A stretch of DNA of 64,000 nt from Trifolium pratense. Lineage: Eukaryota > Streptophyta > Magnoliopsida > Fabales > Fabaceae. The translations under genes and the position numbers were made by a program. The DNA lies in contig NC_060064.1 of NCBI RefSeq assembly GCF_020283565.1, positions 7,988,266 to 8,052,265 on the forward strand, written 5' to 3'. Shown piece after piece: positions 1 through 12,624 of the stretch (its first letter is position 1; each line of letters starts with the position of its first letter). The notes under the pieces were generated by a model. That model saw nothing but the letters and a program-made list of their open reading frames with translations, had not been told where the DNA came from and searched no databases.

Positions 1-1396
1 TGTGCACTAAATACGGCTGTGTCGTATATTTATTTGGAAATTTATGTTTGAATAACATTTTTCATTCTAGTAAAATAATTGTCAATAGAAAACCATAACA
101 TTTGAAGAAGTCCAGCTATTTCTACCTCACCAAGGTGCAAATAAAATACCTTATCTAGCTAAAACGATGCCGTATAATATTTCAAGCTTTAAATCATTTT
201 CCATTGTAATGGGAAGATCGTACTCCTCTCTGTTAGCATGCAGAGTCTGCATATTTCATCCAAAGAAATGCTAATCATGAATCATGATTATAACAGTAAT
301 TGATGATGAGGTTACTGTATATGACAGTGTCATAGTGGGATGACACGTGTAAAAACCCCATTGAATGTAAAATGACCAGAGTTTTACTTTTTACCGTAGC
401 ACAAGGAGTAAAAAAAGTATGTGACCTAGCTAATAAAAAAATGTGAAAGTCAAAACAATGAATACAAAGCGGTGGGTGCATATGTAGCAGTCTTTGTCGT
501 GTTCTTTTTTCTATCCTAATTAACCAAAGTGAATACTAGCTTAGCTACGACCATGTTCGTTAGTTTGTTGGTATTGTAGTAAAAGATCCCAAACCATAAG
601 CACTCCTTGCCAAACAACTTTCTCATCCCTTATCTTTTGTCTAAATATTTTTCAGCAAAAATATTTACTCTAGGGATTTGTGACTCATCATGCTAGCTAG
701 TTGTTACCTTATCACATTCATATTCATCATCGATCATCATATTCATATTCGGTGGAGAAGAAGATTGCTTTCCTTTTTCATCCATCAACTTGTTCATGCT
801 TCATCGTACTCTTCAGTCATGAATAACATTATAATGAATACGAATTTTACAAAATTTATTTTTGGATTGAAAATTTATATGATATAGAGTATTCATAGAA
901 AAATTTAGAAAAATTTAAAATCATTTGATATGTTATTCCATTAAGATTAACGGTTTATTAAATACCGTAAATCTTGATGAGTCTCAATAACATATCAAAT
1001 AATTTACAATTTTTCTAATTTTTTTATAGATAATCTATATGATATAAACTTTCAATCTAATGATAAATTTTATAAAATTCATTTTCGGTATATCACTTAT
1101 CCACGGCGGACCAGTACCGTAACATTAGCCTATCTTTTTAGCCCCCTAAAATTAGTGGTCTGACTCCATAAAACACCTTACACATGTAAGAGGCCGGCCC
1201 TATTAAGATATATTGGGGTGACAGTCGAATTGAAATTGGGCGGGTAGATTTTAAGTTGGTTTTGGTTTTTGTTAAAAAAAATTTGAAAATTGGAGTTGAA
1301 ATTTACATCGTTCTTCAATTTTAACCCAAAACCATCGATGCAGTTGATCGTCTGAATTTGGTCGATGGCTGGGAATCCCAATTTGAATAAAAAAAA
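1..1396. other. Intergenic, AT-rich, no gene seen
   Basis: No open frame here resembles a known protein, and none has convincing splice sites or codon bias. At about 895-1090 there is a loose inverted repetition (phrases around 'atatgatataga' and 'aatttttctaa' recur in opposite orientation), which suggests a decayed fold-back element. Its ends could not be fixed. Confidence 0.6.
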
Positions 1397-1547
1397 TACT
1401 CTCTCCGATTTTAAATATAAAAAAACATCTATTTTTTAGATACATTGAATTCTCAATGTATCTAGTCTATAATATAGACTAAATACATTAGATTCTCAAT
1501 AAATCTAAAAACTATATCTTTTCTTATATTTAGGACCGGAATGAATA
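1397..1547. mobile_element. Stowaway-like MITE
   Basis: The ends are inverted copies: the left begins TACTCTCTCCG and the right, read in reverse, begins TATTCATTCCGG, both followed by a matching TAAATATA stretch. The interior folds back further around GATACATTGA and TCAATGTATC. The CTCYCTCCG-type terminus and 'TA' at the borders fit Tc1/mariner-derived Stowaway MITEs of plants. The element is about 150 bp and non-coding. Confidence 0.6.
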
Positions 1548-4500
1548 ATTGGCATGAGTGCGTCATCTACATTGACGATTTAACTGGGTAGAGTCACATT
1601 ATATAGCATAGATCCAAATTAATCAACATAACTAATATTTGGACACAAAAATCCAAAATTGTATCCGACATGGTGACATGTATAAAATATATTCAGATTT
1701 ACTGTTGGTGGAATTTCAAAGAGTAAAACATATTACTCCGAAAAAAAATTGTATGAAATGACAACCAAAAATAGTGTTAGTGTCCAATTCTGTCTAAAAT
1801 AACATTAAGATAAAATAAACGTATGTGTTTAATTTTAATGTAAAAATGTAGAGAAAAAAAATTGTCATAATAAGTTTCAACTATAATTCCAATCACGATA
1901 TTATTATTTTTTTTTATAAAAAACATGATATCAGCTTGACCAAAAAAAAATGATATCAGTATTATTTTGGTCATCCTATTATAAATGTTATAGCCGACAG
2001 ACATAATTGTTTATTCTTATTCTCAAGTCTTAACCATGCACACTTAACTAGTTGGAGTTGATACTCCTAGTAGTATTAATAGTATTTTACAAAGTGACAA
2101 AAGTAGTAAATCCGAAATTTGCGAAAATGAATATTGGTGGTGCAGAAAATCGGGTGGAAATTGGAATTCACGAACATTGACCATATTGTCATTTGTGCCG
2201 TCCAAGTATGAATCACAGACATTAATATTACTTTGTTTATTTTTATAACCATGTTTTATAAGTATTAAGTAAGGAGCATTAGATTATTTTCATGTCTGTT
2301 TTTAACATAGTAGAATATACTACAATTTTAAATAGAAATAAATAAATATAAATCGTCAATTGAAGATGAAAAAAAGGGACAGAAAGCGACTACGACTATA
2401 TTTGTAGATCTTCTATCCAAAAACCATAGAATTGACTTTTTCTTAATTTCTATAAACTTTCGGTTGTAATTAGTTCAAATTGATGCAGCAGTTTAAGGAT
2501 AAAGTATTAAATTAAACCCCGCTTAATTTAATAAAGGGAAATTAGACTTTTTTTTTTTAATAAAAGGGAAAATTAGACGTTACTTAGCAAACTAATCTTG
2601 TCTCTAAGCATTAGGCCAAGTAGAAGACAAATCCCACGTTAAAATATTTGTCCAAAACGTGAAGTTTCCATAAAAGTAAAGTGCCTAAGCGTGTTTGTCT
2701 TCCTTACCGCACAAGAAAGAGTTATATACTTCCAATTTCCAATCTCATAAATAAATCATATGCAATGACGCGTTATCTTTAGTCTATGGAGTATCAAAAT
2801 TATAATGTCCGTTTTTGGCCACAATCTTAGTAGTTATTATATCATTTTCATATTCTTTTGCTTTTCTAGGAATTAAAATAATATGAAAAATTCGAACCCA
2901 TGTTTGTGGGTATCATAACATAACTCATACTCATGTTTGTGAGTATTCATCCAAACTCATACCAATTTTTTTTGGAAAAATCCGAGTTGACTAGATTCAT
3001 GTTCGAGAGTGCGGCGGATATGAGGACATTAATGTTATCATACCAAATATTTGACATGAAGTAGTTTTGGCCTTGTTTTTTTTTTTTTTAATAAAAGAAT
3101 TCCAAAATATAGTGATCTGGCTGGAGATATCCAAACTCAATTAGGTATAGGGCATTAGGTTATATTTTTATCCCAATATGATGTGATTCAATAACTTTTT
3201 GTCAAACTTTAAAATTATACCAAGAGAAAACTCATTTGTTCTTCCTCTAAAACTCTAGCTTTTGTGTTGCTCGTAAATCCTTATTTTCACTTTTTGTTTC
3301 ACTTGTACTTTCGTATTTTTTTTATATATATAACAATCTCTATTTATAGAAAAAATACAAGCCTTAAGAACAAATATGCTTTTAAAAGAAACAAATCAAA
3401 AATAAATTTTGTTCAAAAACTCGCCCATGCATTGGTTCAACTTATCTTGAACCAACTCAATTGGTTCTCAGATTCCAGATTTTGCCATCTTGCACCGATT
3501 CATTAATTAAAGAACCGATTCATCTTTTCTTCTTCAACAATCTTGCACCAGTTCATCCTAAACATGCACCGTTTCATCCTAAAATTTACAGACTTACGAA
3601 TTTCTTAATCCTCACAGTTATCTTAAAATAAAACAAATAAATTTAAATATTCCAACAAAAATATTGGTGACTTTTACCATAAAAAAATATTAACCTAAAC
3701 TCTTCCAAATACAAATGGGTCCATAGGATTATGAGAGTATAAAGGAACAAAATGAAAGGTAAATCGTCTTTTTGGTGTATGAAGTATATAGTTGTAGAAA
3801 AAAGAAAGGTTGATTTGTAATGTTAACTACAAGTCTAGTTATGATTATAATTCACATGAAACCCCATTTCACATCACATCCATGGACCACTATGATCTGT
3901 AATTACGCTCCAAAGTGAGACTCAGAAGCCAACATACTTTTGAAAAACATGACCCATATAATTTTCCTAGTCAGTTTTTAGTTCACTTGAAAGTTGAAAC
4001 TAAAAACAGTCATGCTTAATGTTGGTTAGAAACAAAGGTCAGAAAAGCACCAAATGACCAAATTAAACAAGAGTCATCATTTCTGTTTGTAATAAGGTAA
4101 ATAAAGATACTTTTAATTCCAAATGCTTTGCTTTTATTTTGGTACAAGGCTGGAATATCCAAAGTAAAAGCCATTATTTTAGGTCAATAACAAAAACTTT
4201 ATGTACTATATTTATAATGTTTTTTTACCATTAATTTATAGTAATGAAGTAATAACCAATGTGTGTGTGTATGTGTTTTTTTTTCTTTTTCTAGCAAAAA
4301 CCACATTTATTTTTATAAGATCCTTATTATTTTTCATATTTGTCTTTCTTTCACTTTAAAAATTAATCTTAAAAATACTCATGTTTGTATTGGTGCCAAA
4401 ACAGAACAGAAGTAGGGTAGTAAAAGGGATATGGATGGGATATGGATTCTTTGCCTATGATTTTCACACAGTTTTCCACTGACGGTTCTAATATTTCACC

Positions 4501-4606
4501 CAATTTTATATTTTAAAACAATTTCAACCACTAATTTTAGATCAGATGGCTCTGATCAGTTACCGCGTGACACTGTAACTACAGGGAATTTATTTCCTAG
4601 TTAAAT
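1548..4606. other. Intergenic, no gene seen
   Basis: About 3 kb of AT-rich DNA with poly-A/T runs. The short ORFs at 1777-2004 (- strand) and 3264-3506 (+ strand) have low-complexity translations with no recognisable motif, and I treat them as chance ORFs. No repeat boundaries were certain. Confidence 0.55.
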
Positions 4607-4623
4607 AATTCACATCAACCCAA

Positions 4624-4773
4624 CCAACCGTTAGTTGGTTCAGTAGTGATTGGCGCTGAACTTGATAGGGAGGACTGCGGTTCGATCCCTCGCAACTACG
4701 ATCGGGAGGGGGCTGGAACCACTTGATGCCAGAACTGACCCTCGAATCAAATTCAACTGGTGGTGAAAAAAAA
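4624..4773 (+). mobile_element. tRNA-derived SINE with 17-bp TSD
   Basis: This is a full-length-looking short interspersed element of about 150 bp. It has a pol III A-box-like segment (TTAGTTGGTTCAG, near 4631), a B box GGTTCGATCCC (near 4680), and an A-rich 3' tail. It is flanked by a perfect 17-bp target duplication, AATTCACATCAACCCAA, at 4607-4623 and 4774-4790. Such elements are mobilised by LINE reverse transcriptase. Two related copies lie at about 29820 and 40133. Confidence 0.85.
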
Positions 4774-4790
4774 AATTCACATCAACCCAA

Positions 4791-7515
4791 TCATCTAAAG
4801 GCAAATTTATCCAAACATTTACACTAATAAAATAAAAAAACTAATGGATTGAACTCAATCTTTCCATTTTTTTTAATAATAAGTTGTTAGTAAATTCATT
4901 GGATAGCCTTAGATAAAATCATAAAATTCATTTGTTAAAAACATATCCTAAATTCCACTGAATAAAGAAGTATAAACAAAAAGAAACAATTAAGTCTCCT
5001 ATAAATAATTTGGTTGATGAGCTAAGAGACAATAAAAATAAATGAAAGTTTAGGGTGGTACGGTGAACAACGATGGTTGGAAGTAGGTTGGGATAACTAT
5101 TTTAAAATAGTAATAATTTTTATTTTTTTTTATTTTATGAATTGCTATCCAATTTCACTTATATAATTTCACTTAATTTAAGTGAAGATTTGCTATAATT
5201 TTTTTTTCACTTATATAATTTCTCTTAATTTAATGTGATGATTTAATCTCATAAAGCTCTCCTCATGATCCAAAAGACCTTAATATTTATCTTCACCCAA
5301 AAATAAATAAATAAAAAACTGACAAAATCCCACTTGTACTCCAGCATGTAAATAGTTCCACATTTGAGTCACTATCTATAAAAGAAAAATGACAAATTAA
5401 TCTTATGATTATTGTTTTGTTATATTACAACAAATAGAGAAACAAAGTAATTAAAAAAGACAAAGAGAAAGAAAGTTGTAGAAATTTAAGTAGACATAAG
5501 GACTATATGAACGTCGCATCTTGTTAGGAGAAAGAGGTAACCAAAACAAAAATACATGTAATTGCATATTGGAGCTATGCTTTCTCTTTTCTATTTAGTT
5601 ACATACTCTTCCAAGAAGGGACTTAGTGTGTGTCAGAATTCAGAAACACTGAGCAACTAATAAGTGATTATGCCGCGTTTGTAGTTATACATTTTTTTTT
5701 TGTGGTAGCTAGCAAGAACACCACAATATCATAGACATGAATGAGTAGTGCTTCTGAAATCTGACCAACCATTAACTTACATTATGTTTCAGGGTCTCAT
5801 TCAACTCTCATCATTATGCATCATTGCAATTTTTTTAGTACTACACAATTACATTATGCAAAATTTGAAATAGAATCATATTGTGTGAACGTTAATATTT
5901 GTTTTTATACATAAAAATCAAGATTATGAGAATCACACCTCCGGCGCCATACAATACTAGAGAGAACCATTTACTTCATTGAAGATGTAAGTTAAAATGC
6001 GAGTGGAAAGTTTAATCATATGTACTAACTGTAATCGGTGAACGTTAACATATTTCAAAAATTCATATAAGCACACATTTTTAAAAAAAACTAAAGTATC
6101 ATTAGCGTGCAACTTTTGAAAGATTAATCTCTTGATATAACCAAGATTTATCTATAGGATTTTCTAGATGACTCTCATTCATAAACAAAAATGAATAATG
6201 CTACATGTCATGAATCAACGCCACAAAAGAGCATCACAACAAGCCAAACAAGCCAACAGTTCGCCAGCTAGGTCAGATTGAAGCAATAATTTTTTAGAAC
6301 ATATTACCCATATTCGGGAGGGGCGGATAGTCGTCTAGGGCATTTCTTGTTGCTCTGATCTCCCCGACGCCTAAGATGTTGTTTGGGCCAAGAGCCATAG
6401 TTAATTGTTGTTTCCGTTTGGTTGTTTTTTTATTGTTGTTGATACCGGCAAGACCAACCAGATGATGTCTAGACATCTGGTTTAAAAAGAAAAGGAGGCG
6501 GTGATTTATCATTTCATTTTCTTACTCTCCCCCTTGGTGGGACATCTTTTACATCCATCCATTCACGTTTTTGAGAAATTAATTGGTAACTTTTAGAGTC
6601 AGTGATTTTTCGAGAAATTAATTCGGGAGAAATAGCACCACTCTCAAAACAATCCTCAAACCAGCACATTTTTATAATCTAAGTAGAACTATAATTGTTA
6701 CATATAAATTAACTACAATCTCCAATGAATTCAAATTTTTTATTACTTGTGTGATTTTTTATACATTTGCCAAACATCAAACACCTCTCCCAACAAATAG
6801 TTTTTCAAATAAACCGGTCAATATTCAAACCCTAAATGAAATGGTTATGCGAACGTACTAAATATCTACATTACATTAATTAAATTGATAAAATTATAAA
6901 TTTGGAATCAAAATATCTATCTAGAGAAACAAGGTATAACATCCTGGCCCTTGAATATAATTAATTTTGAATATTTGACCATACTCTGTGGTCACAGCAG
7001 AGTAAAGCCAGAGAGTTATGGAGAAATGATGGCTTAAAAGATAAGCATTGGAAAATGAAAGTAAGCAGTAAAGAAACAGGTCGGGCGTTGGGAGTACTGG
7101 ATAGTTGTGAATGACAGATTCATGCTCTCCAGTCCTCCAATACTATCTAATCTATTATCATGTTTCAGATAAATTCATAACACACGTTCGTTGGCATTGG
7201 CATCCAAGTACATATTCTAGCTGTAATAAGCTTCAAACATTCATCAACTTGTTCCCCATTAACTTCTTTCTGGTTATTTATGTTGTGCACGATTTCATGA
7301 CACCATTTTGTAGGACACTTTACAGCGTTTTATTGCTGCTATTGTTTTATATATCTTGCCCTACATTCACTCCACTCATAATCGTTATCGTTAAGAGTCT
7401 CACATCTGTTGCAAATTAATTTTACAAATGATATCTTGTAAAAATATTTTATTTTTCCATTCATAGTAGTTATTTTAAGATGAAATTGTTGGGGAGTTCG
7501 GGGGAGCTCAGGAGA
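4791..7515. other. Intergenic, no gene seen
   Basis: AT-rich non-coding DNA. A slightly more GC-rich patch at about 6290-6540 has a 72-codon ORF on the - strand (6294-6512) ending in a proline-rich stretch. It matches no family I know and may be a fragment of a transposon or gene. Nothing else stands out. Confidence 0.5.
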
Positions 7516-7814
7516 AACAATGAGGTTAATATATGCTCTAGGACCACAAGAGAGGGAGACGTCACATCTCCACCCAAAACCTTAAGACATTAGGTTAATG
7601 GGTCACCTATCTTATAAATCAAACATTCTTTCCTTACATATGTGGGACTTAACCACTCACACTTGAAACCTAACATTTAAGTCCCACATCGACTATGTAT
7701 GGGAAGAATGTTGGATTTATAAGATAGGTGACCGATTAACCTAATGCCTTAAAATTTTTGGTGGAGATGTGACGTCTCCCTCACTTGTGGTCCCAGAGTA
7801 TTGATCTCATTGTT
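7516..7814. mobile_element. Fold-back (hairpin) repeat, MITE-like
   Basis: A ~300-bp inverted repeat centred near 7665. The left arm begins AAACAATGAG and carries GGACCACAAG, GACGTCACATCTCCACC and CACCTATCTTATAAATC. The right arm carries the reverse complements of these in mirrored order and ends CTCATTGTTT. Arms are about 120 bp with modest divergence. The central part holds two opposed copies of GTGGGACTTAA/TTAAGTCCCAC. No convincing target duplication was found, so the superfamily is open. Confidence 0.65.
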
Positions 7815-7935
7815 TAGTCAAATGCATATGTACCAAACTCAAGGTTTGCTTCAAATTAAGAGAATTAAGGTTTTTTTATAGGAGAATCGAGGGAATATAT
7901 TTGTGTTTAGTCAAATGCATATGTACCAAACTCAA
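7811..7935. repeat. Direct repeat, 32 bp, two copies
   Basis: The 32-bp sequence starting TGTTTAGTCAAATGCATATG occurs at 7811-7842 and again at 7904-7935, 93 bp apart. The first copy adjoins the right end of the fold-back repeat. The pair may reflect a local duplication or insertion footprint. Confidence 0.8.
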
Positions 7936-10902
7936 ATATTTTAGTTTAAATCTAGTTTCTATTTTTTTTACGGCACTTTCCACTAGCCAAAATCATAAGC
8001 ATTTACAAATTACATGACAAAAACCTTAAAACTCGTGAAGACTTGGAGAATACGTAGAAAATTAAACTTTTTTTTGGTACAAATTAAACTATTTTTTTAA
8101 TACGCAGAAAACTATTAATCCTTCCATCTATAGTTAGTGATTCGGTTGAATGTTTCACAAATGTCAATGTGTCGATGTATAATTTGAACATTAATGTCAT
8201 TATTTATATATTAGTAAAAAATGCAAATAGTTGATATATTGAAAATATATTTTTGAAACAAATGTAACAAATATTTTATATAATAACATTTATTTTTTAT
8301 TTATTAGTTAAAAAATACGATTAAAACAAGATAGTACATGGTCAAACCGATTAACACATTGAATTCTTTGTCCTTTGTTTGTATTAACAACTAAAACTTA
8401 GTCCCTTGATTAATTAGTATTTCTTCTATTGTTTTAAGCTTAATCATGCATGTTACTTAGTACTATGTTGCTATATTTAGATATTAGTAGATAGCAAGAC
8501 AGCTAATATAATTAAGATCCATTTTGCACTAACACACAAAAACATGCTTTAAGTTTAATCCCGCGTGCAAGCATGCAGGAATTTCACTTCAATTTTTATA
8601 CATAAGCTCAATCCCCAATTAAGAATAACTGATTATGCGTTTTCTAAAATAGAGGAGGACAAAAACTAGACAAATTATAATAAAGCTAAACAAGAACAGC
8701 CAGAAGCTATTTTGGGATTAGAACTCAATAGAAAACCAATACTAGCTTAAAGGCATGGGGTGTTCAGGTCTTGTCATTATAATCCTAACAAAACAGATAC
8801 AAACAAAATGTCAACAATTAGTTTATGCGCATAAGTCATAACTAAACCATATGTTGTGAAATGGTTCTATATTCATGGTTTTGGTGACAAATGTTAGTAC
8901 TCCATCCGGTCCTCAATTATTCCGTGAATCTAAAAAGTATTTTATTTTATTTTATATAAAATATAGAGAGTAGTAATTAATTAGTGACATGTACCAACAC
9001 GGTTTGAGTCAGGCGGAGGAAGCTAAACACCACAACGCTGTTTTGAGGTCCACATTTAGGATGTTCGCGAGTTCAATATTATAGAGGGTTCTTATTTGTG
9101 AGGGATTTTTTTGAACTAAAAACAAGGATCTTCATTCATTCAAATTTGTAAAGTGTACATCAATCACAATTATTACATATTTAAGTTCCTTAAAAATTAA
9201 AAAGGATGAATCTACGAGCAAGCTCACAACATCCGAGTTAATAACATAGAACGACATAATGATAAATAAAGCCTACAATTGATTTGACAAAATTCAAATG
9301 TCCGAAATAGTGATGCCTCCGGATCTACAACATTGATGACGACAGAGTCATTGAATCTGCACTGAATTTGGATCGACATGCAAATCTAAAGAAAAAAACA
9401 TTGTACCAAGACAGAAAATCAAAATAAACACCATATACCAAGATGAGAAATCAAAACAAACAACTACACACTACAACGCGAGTAAAACAACACCAGACAA
9501 AAAAATCACAAAGAAAACTCAAACAAAACCTAAAAATATGTAAAAAATAAGTAAAAAGTGATCAAAAGGGGTGATTCTTGGTTAAAATTGATCCTAATCA
9601 ACCACCCCTTTCTTGAATCTTGAGAGAGTGATGTTTCTAGTTGGAATTCTTGAAGAATTGTTTGGAGGGTTAAGTCTATATTTTAAAAAATTGAAAGAAC
9701 AATATTGTGATACATGTGCATATAATATCATGTTGCTCTTTTTTTTTTTTTTTTTGGTGAGTTATCATGTTGCTCTTTTATTTGTTAAAAATATCAAATA
9801 TAGATTGAACATTCATTTGCCGAGAAACTCAAATAAAAGTTTTAATTAGACTTCAAAATTTTGGGCCCGAAAAAGACCTTAAAAAAGTCAACAACAAAAA
9901 CATTCGACGAAATATAGACCTCAAAAAAGTCAATGCTGTTATAAATATATACTTCAAAGTTTAGGTTATGATAAATTAAGCCTCATACCCTCCATGATTC
10001 GAAGTTTATATTTTTTATTTATTTTTACAAGCCATGTGTTTTTTAGATCTCATTAATTTTTTTGCTTTAGACCTCTTTGTCGGTTAGAGCGGCCCTGAGA
10101 GTGAAATATAGACTTAGCTCACGAAAATATGGCTCTTCAAAACCATTTAAAAATCAACTGGGACACAAACCGAAGAACGGTGCATCAAAAAAAATAAAAA
10201 TTAACAGGCAAAGGTGGCTCAAATTAATATGATATGGGTAGAGAATCATATACTTAAACCTAAATAGCATATGTTTTATAAAAATCGTACAAAACTAGTT
10301 ATGGGTGATTAAGGTTTAAAAGTATAAGCCTTGAGCAAGTAGAGAAGAAGAGAGAATGGAATGCAGTGAGTGAAAGAGAGACATAGAATGGGGTTAGGGA
10401 CAAGATGGTTGAAGAACTGTGGGGAATGGAAAGGAACGTGTGAAATATATTAAATGTTTCCTATGTATACAACAAGGGTGTCGAATTAAGGAAGGTAGAT
10501 AAGGCTACAAGTTAATATAAGACATGACCTATTTATATTTTTATTTTCAATCATCAATGCACAATGCTCAATATCATTAGAGCAACATCTGAGGATACCC
10601 CATAACTTGTTCACCACTCACTATAGTATAAACAAAATTTGCACCACTAACATAATAGTAAGAATTTTTTTTGTCAGAAATGCCCATTCATTAATATTAA
10701 TTAATTATAGCATCCTCTCATTTCTTCCAATTTTCTTTTTTTTTTTTCGCATTTTTTTTTTTTACCTTGGACCTCTTTATATTTCTAAAGTTAATTAAAT
10801 CTAGCTAATAAAAGACACATGTGTTGGATTTGAATTGTTTAACAAAGTATGTGATATAAAAAGTACAAAATGCTAATTAATTATATTTGAAATCAAGTAA
10901 TT
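7936..10902. other. Intergenic, no gene seen
   Basis: AT-rich DNA. A partial Stowaway-like terminus (TACTCCATCCGGTCC) is near 8900. A stretch at 9110-9560 in antisense orientation may be transposon-derived ('gattcatcc'-type phrases resemble LINE tails) but cannot be bounded. A small ORF at 9613-9849 is interrupted by a long T run and is not credible as a gene. Confidence 0.5.
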
Positions 10903-11063
10903 TTGTCGAAATGATAAAAACTAAATTGTATTTTTCATCTTTTAACTTTTACAAATTTGAGATTTTGGTCCCCTAGTTAACGGCCTAACTTTTACAATAG
11001 CACTTTTAGAGCCCTAATATTGACCTCTTTAGCAAAAGATTGGTAGCCCACTCCACTTATTTT

Positions 11064-12624
11064 TGTTAAATATGCTTGGATCTCATCCCCAAAAGCTAGC
11101 TCAAAGGGTGAGGTTGCCCTCACATATTTATACACTTCACATCCCGGAAACCTAAGCAATGTGGGACTTCAAACAATCTCAAACAACACAACAACACATT
11201 CAACACCCACCCTCACGCCTAGTGTGGTCCTGGGTCAAATGCCCACATTGCAGTCCTTAATCCGGCTCTGATACCATGTTAAATATGCTCGGATCTCATC
11301 CCCAAAAGCTAGCTCAAAGGGTGAGGTTGCCCTCACATATTTATACACTTCACATCCCGGGAACCTAAGCAATGTGGGACTTCAAACAAACTCCAACAAC
11401 ACAACAACATATTCAACACCCACCCTCACGCCTAGCGTGGTCCTGGGTCAAATGCCCACATTGCAGTCCTTAACCCGGCTCTGATACCATGTTAAATATG
11501 CTTGGATCTCAACCCCAAAAGCTAGCTCAAAGGGTGAGGTTGCCCTCACATATTTATACACTTAGCTCAAAGGGTGAGGTTGTCCTCACATATTTATACA
11601 CTTCACATCCCGGGAACCTAAGCAATGTGGGACTTCAAACAATCTCAAACAACACAACAACACATTCAACACCCACCCTCACGCCTAGTGTGGTCCTGGG
11701 TCAAATGCCCACATTGCAGTCCTTAACCCGGCTCTGATACCATGTTAAATATGCTTCGATCTCATCCCCAAAAGCTAGCTCAAAGGGTGAGGTTGCCCTC
11801 ACATATTTAGGATCTCATCCCCAAAAGCTAGCTCAAAGGGTGAGGTTGCCCTCACATATTTATACACTTCACATCCCGGGAACCTAAACAATGTGGGACT
11901 TCAAACAATCTCAAACAACACAACAACACATTCAACACCCACCCTCACGCCTAGTGTGGTCCTGGGTCAAATGCCCATATTGCAGTCCTTAACCCGGCTC
12001 TGATACCATGTCACGAATATCGAGGCCTAACTCATCCTTACAAAACCGGCTTTGATATCATGTTAAATATGCTTGGATCTCATCCCCAAAAGCTAGCTCA
12101 AAGGGTGAGGTTGCCCTCACATATTTATACACTTCACATCCCGGGAACCTAAGCAATGTGGGACTTCAAACAAACTCCAACAACACAAACTACATATTCA
12201 ACACCCACCCTCACGCCTAGCGTGGTCCTGGGTCAAATGCCCACATTGCAGTCCTTAACCCGGCTCTGATACCATGTTAAATATGCTTGGATCTCAACCC
12301 CAAAAGCTAGCTCAAAGGGTGAGGTTGTCCTCACATATTTTTAAGTGTATAAATATGTGAGGACAACCTCACCCTTTGAGCTAGCTTTTGGGGTTGAGAT
12401 CCAAGCATATTTAACATGGTATCAGAGCCGGGTTAAGGACTGCAATGTGGGCATTTGACCCAGGACTAGGCGTGAGGGTGGGTGTTGAATGTGTTATTGT
12501 GTTGTTTGAGATTGTTTGAAGTCCCACATTGCTTAGGTTCCCGGGATGTGAAGTGTATAAATATGTGAGGACAACCTCACCCTTTGTGCTAGCTTTTGGG
12601 GTTGAGATCCAAGCATATTTAACA
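11064..12624 (-). mobile_element. TRIM (miniature LTR retrotransposon) tandem and inverted array
   Basis: The basic unit is 213 bp: a 142-bp LTR-like segment (for example 11064-11205, ends TG...CA) plus a 71-bp internal segment (11206-11276). Read on the - strand, the internal segment starts TGGTATCAGAGC, a primer-binding site matching initiator tRNA-Met, and ends with purine-rich GTGAGGGTGGG. LTR 3' ends recur at about 11064, 11277, 11490, 11743, 12061 and 12274, all in - orientation. Units 3 and 4 carry internal duplications of about 40 and 100 bp. From about 12345 the orientation flips: PBS at 12417-12428 and a complete + strand LTR at 12483-12624. The array is non-coding; ORFs in it are copies of the repeat. 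It is flanked by a perfect 5-bp duplication, ATTTT, at 11059-11063 and 12625-12629. Confidence 0.85.
12274..12420. repeat. Perfect-armed palindrome in the TRIM array
   Basis: The last - strand unit meets the inverted unit near 12345. Arms beginning TGTTAAATATGCTTGGATC (left) and ending GATCCAAGCATATTTAACA (right) pair almost perfectly across a few unpaired bases ('ttaagtgt'). Pairing continues outward through the PBS and internal segments, so each arm probably exceeds 140 bp. Such a sequence could form a cruciform or a long hairpin RNA. Confidence 0.8.

Noticed and set aside
6294..6512. 72-codon - strand ORF with GIRATRNALDDYPPLP-like composition
   Set aside because: The end looks less random than most, but I could not match it to any family and no second exon was found, so it is not listed as a gene.
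7111..7419. 102-codon + strand ORF
   Set aside because: Hydrophobic low-complexity translation typical of T-rich DNA. No conserved motif, no splice or promoter context.
11489..11737. 82-codon ORF in the TRIM array
   Set aside because: It lies within the repeated 213-bp unit and recurs with each copy; it has no protein features and reads through the LTR and primer site.
11064..12624. CRISPR-like regularly spaced repeat
   Set aside because: Units are 213 bp with TG...CA ends, a tRNA-Met primer site and an LTR pattern. There are no short repeats with unique spacers, and the setting is a plant genome.
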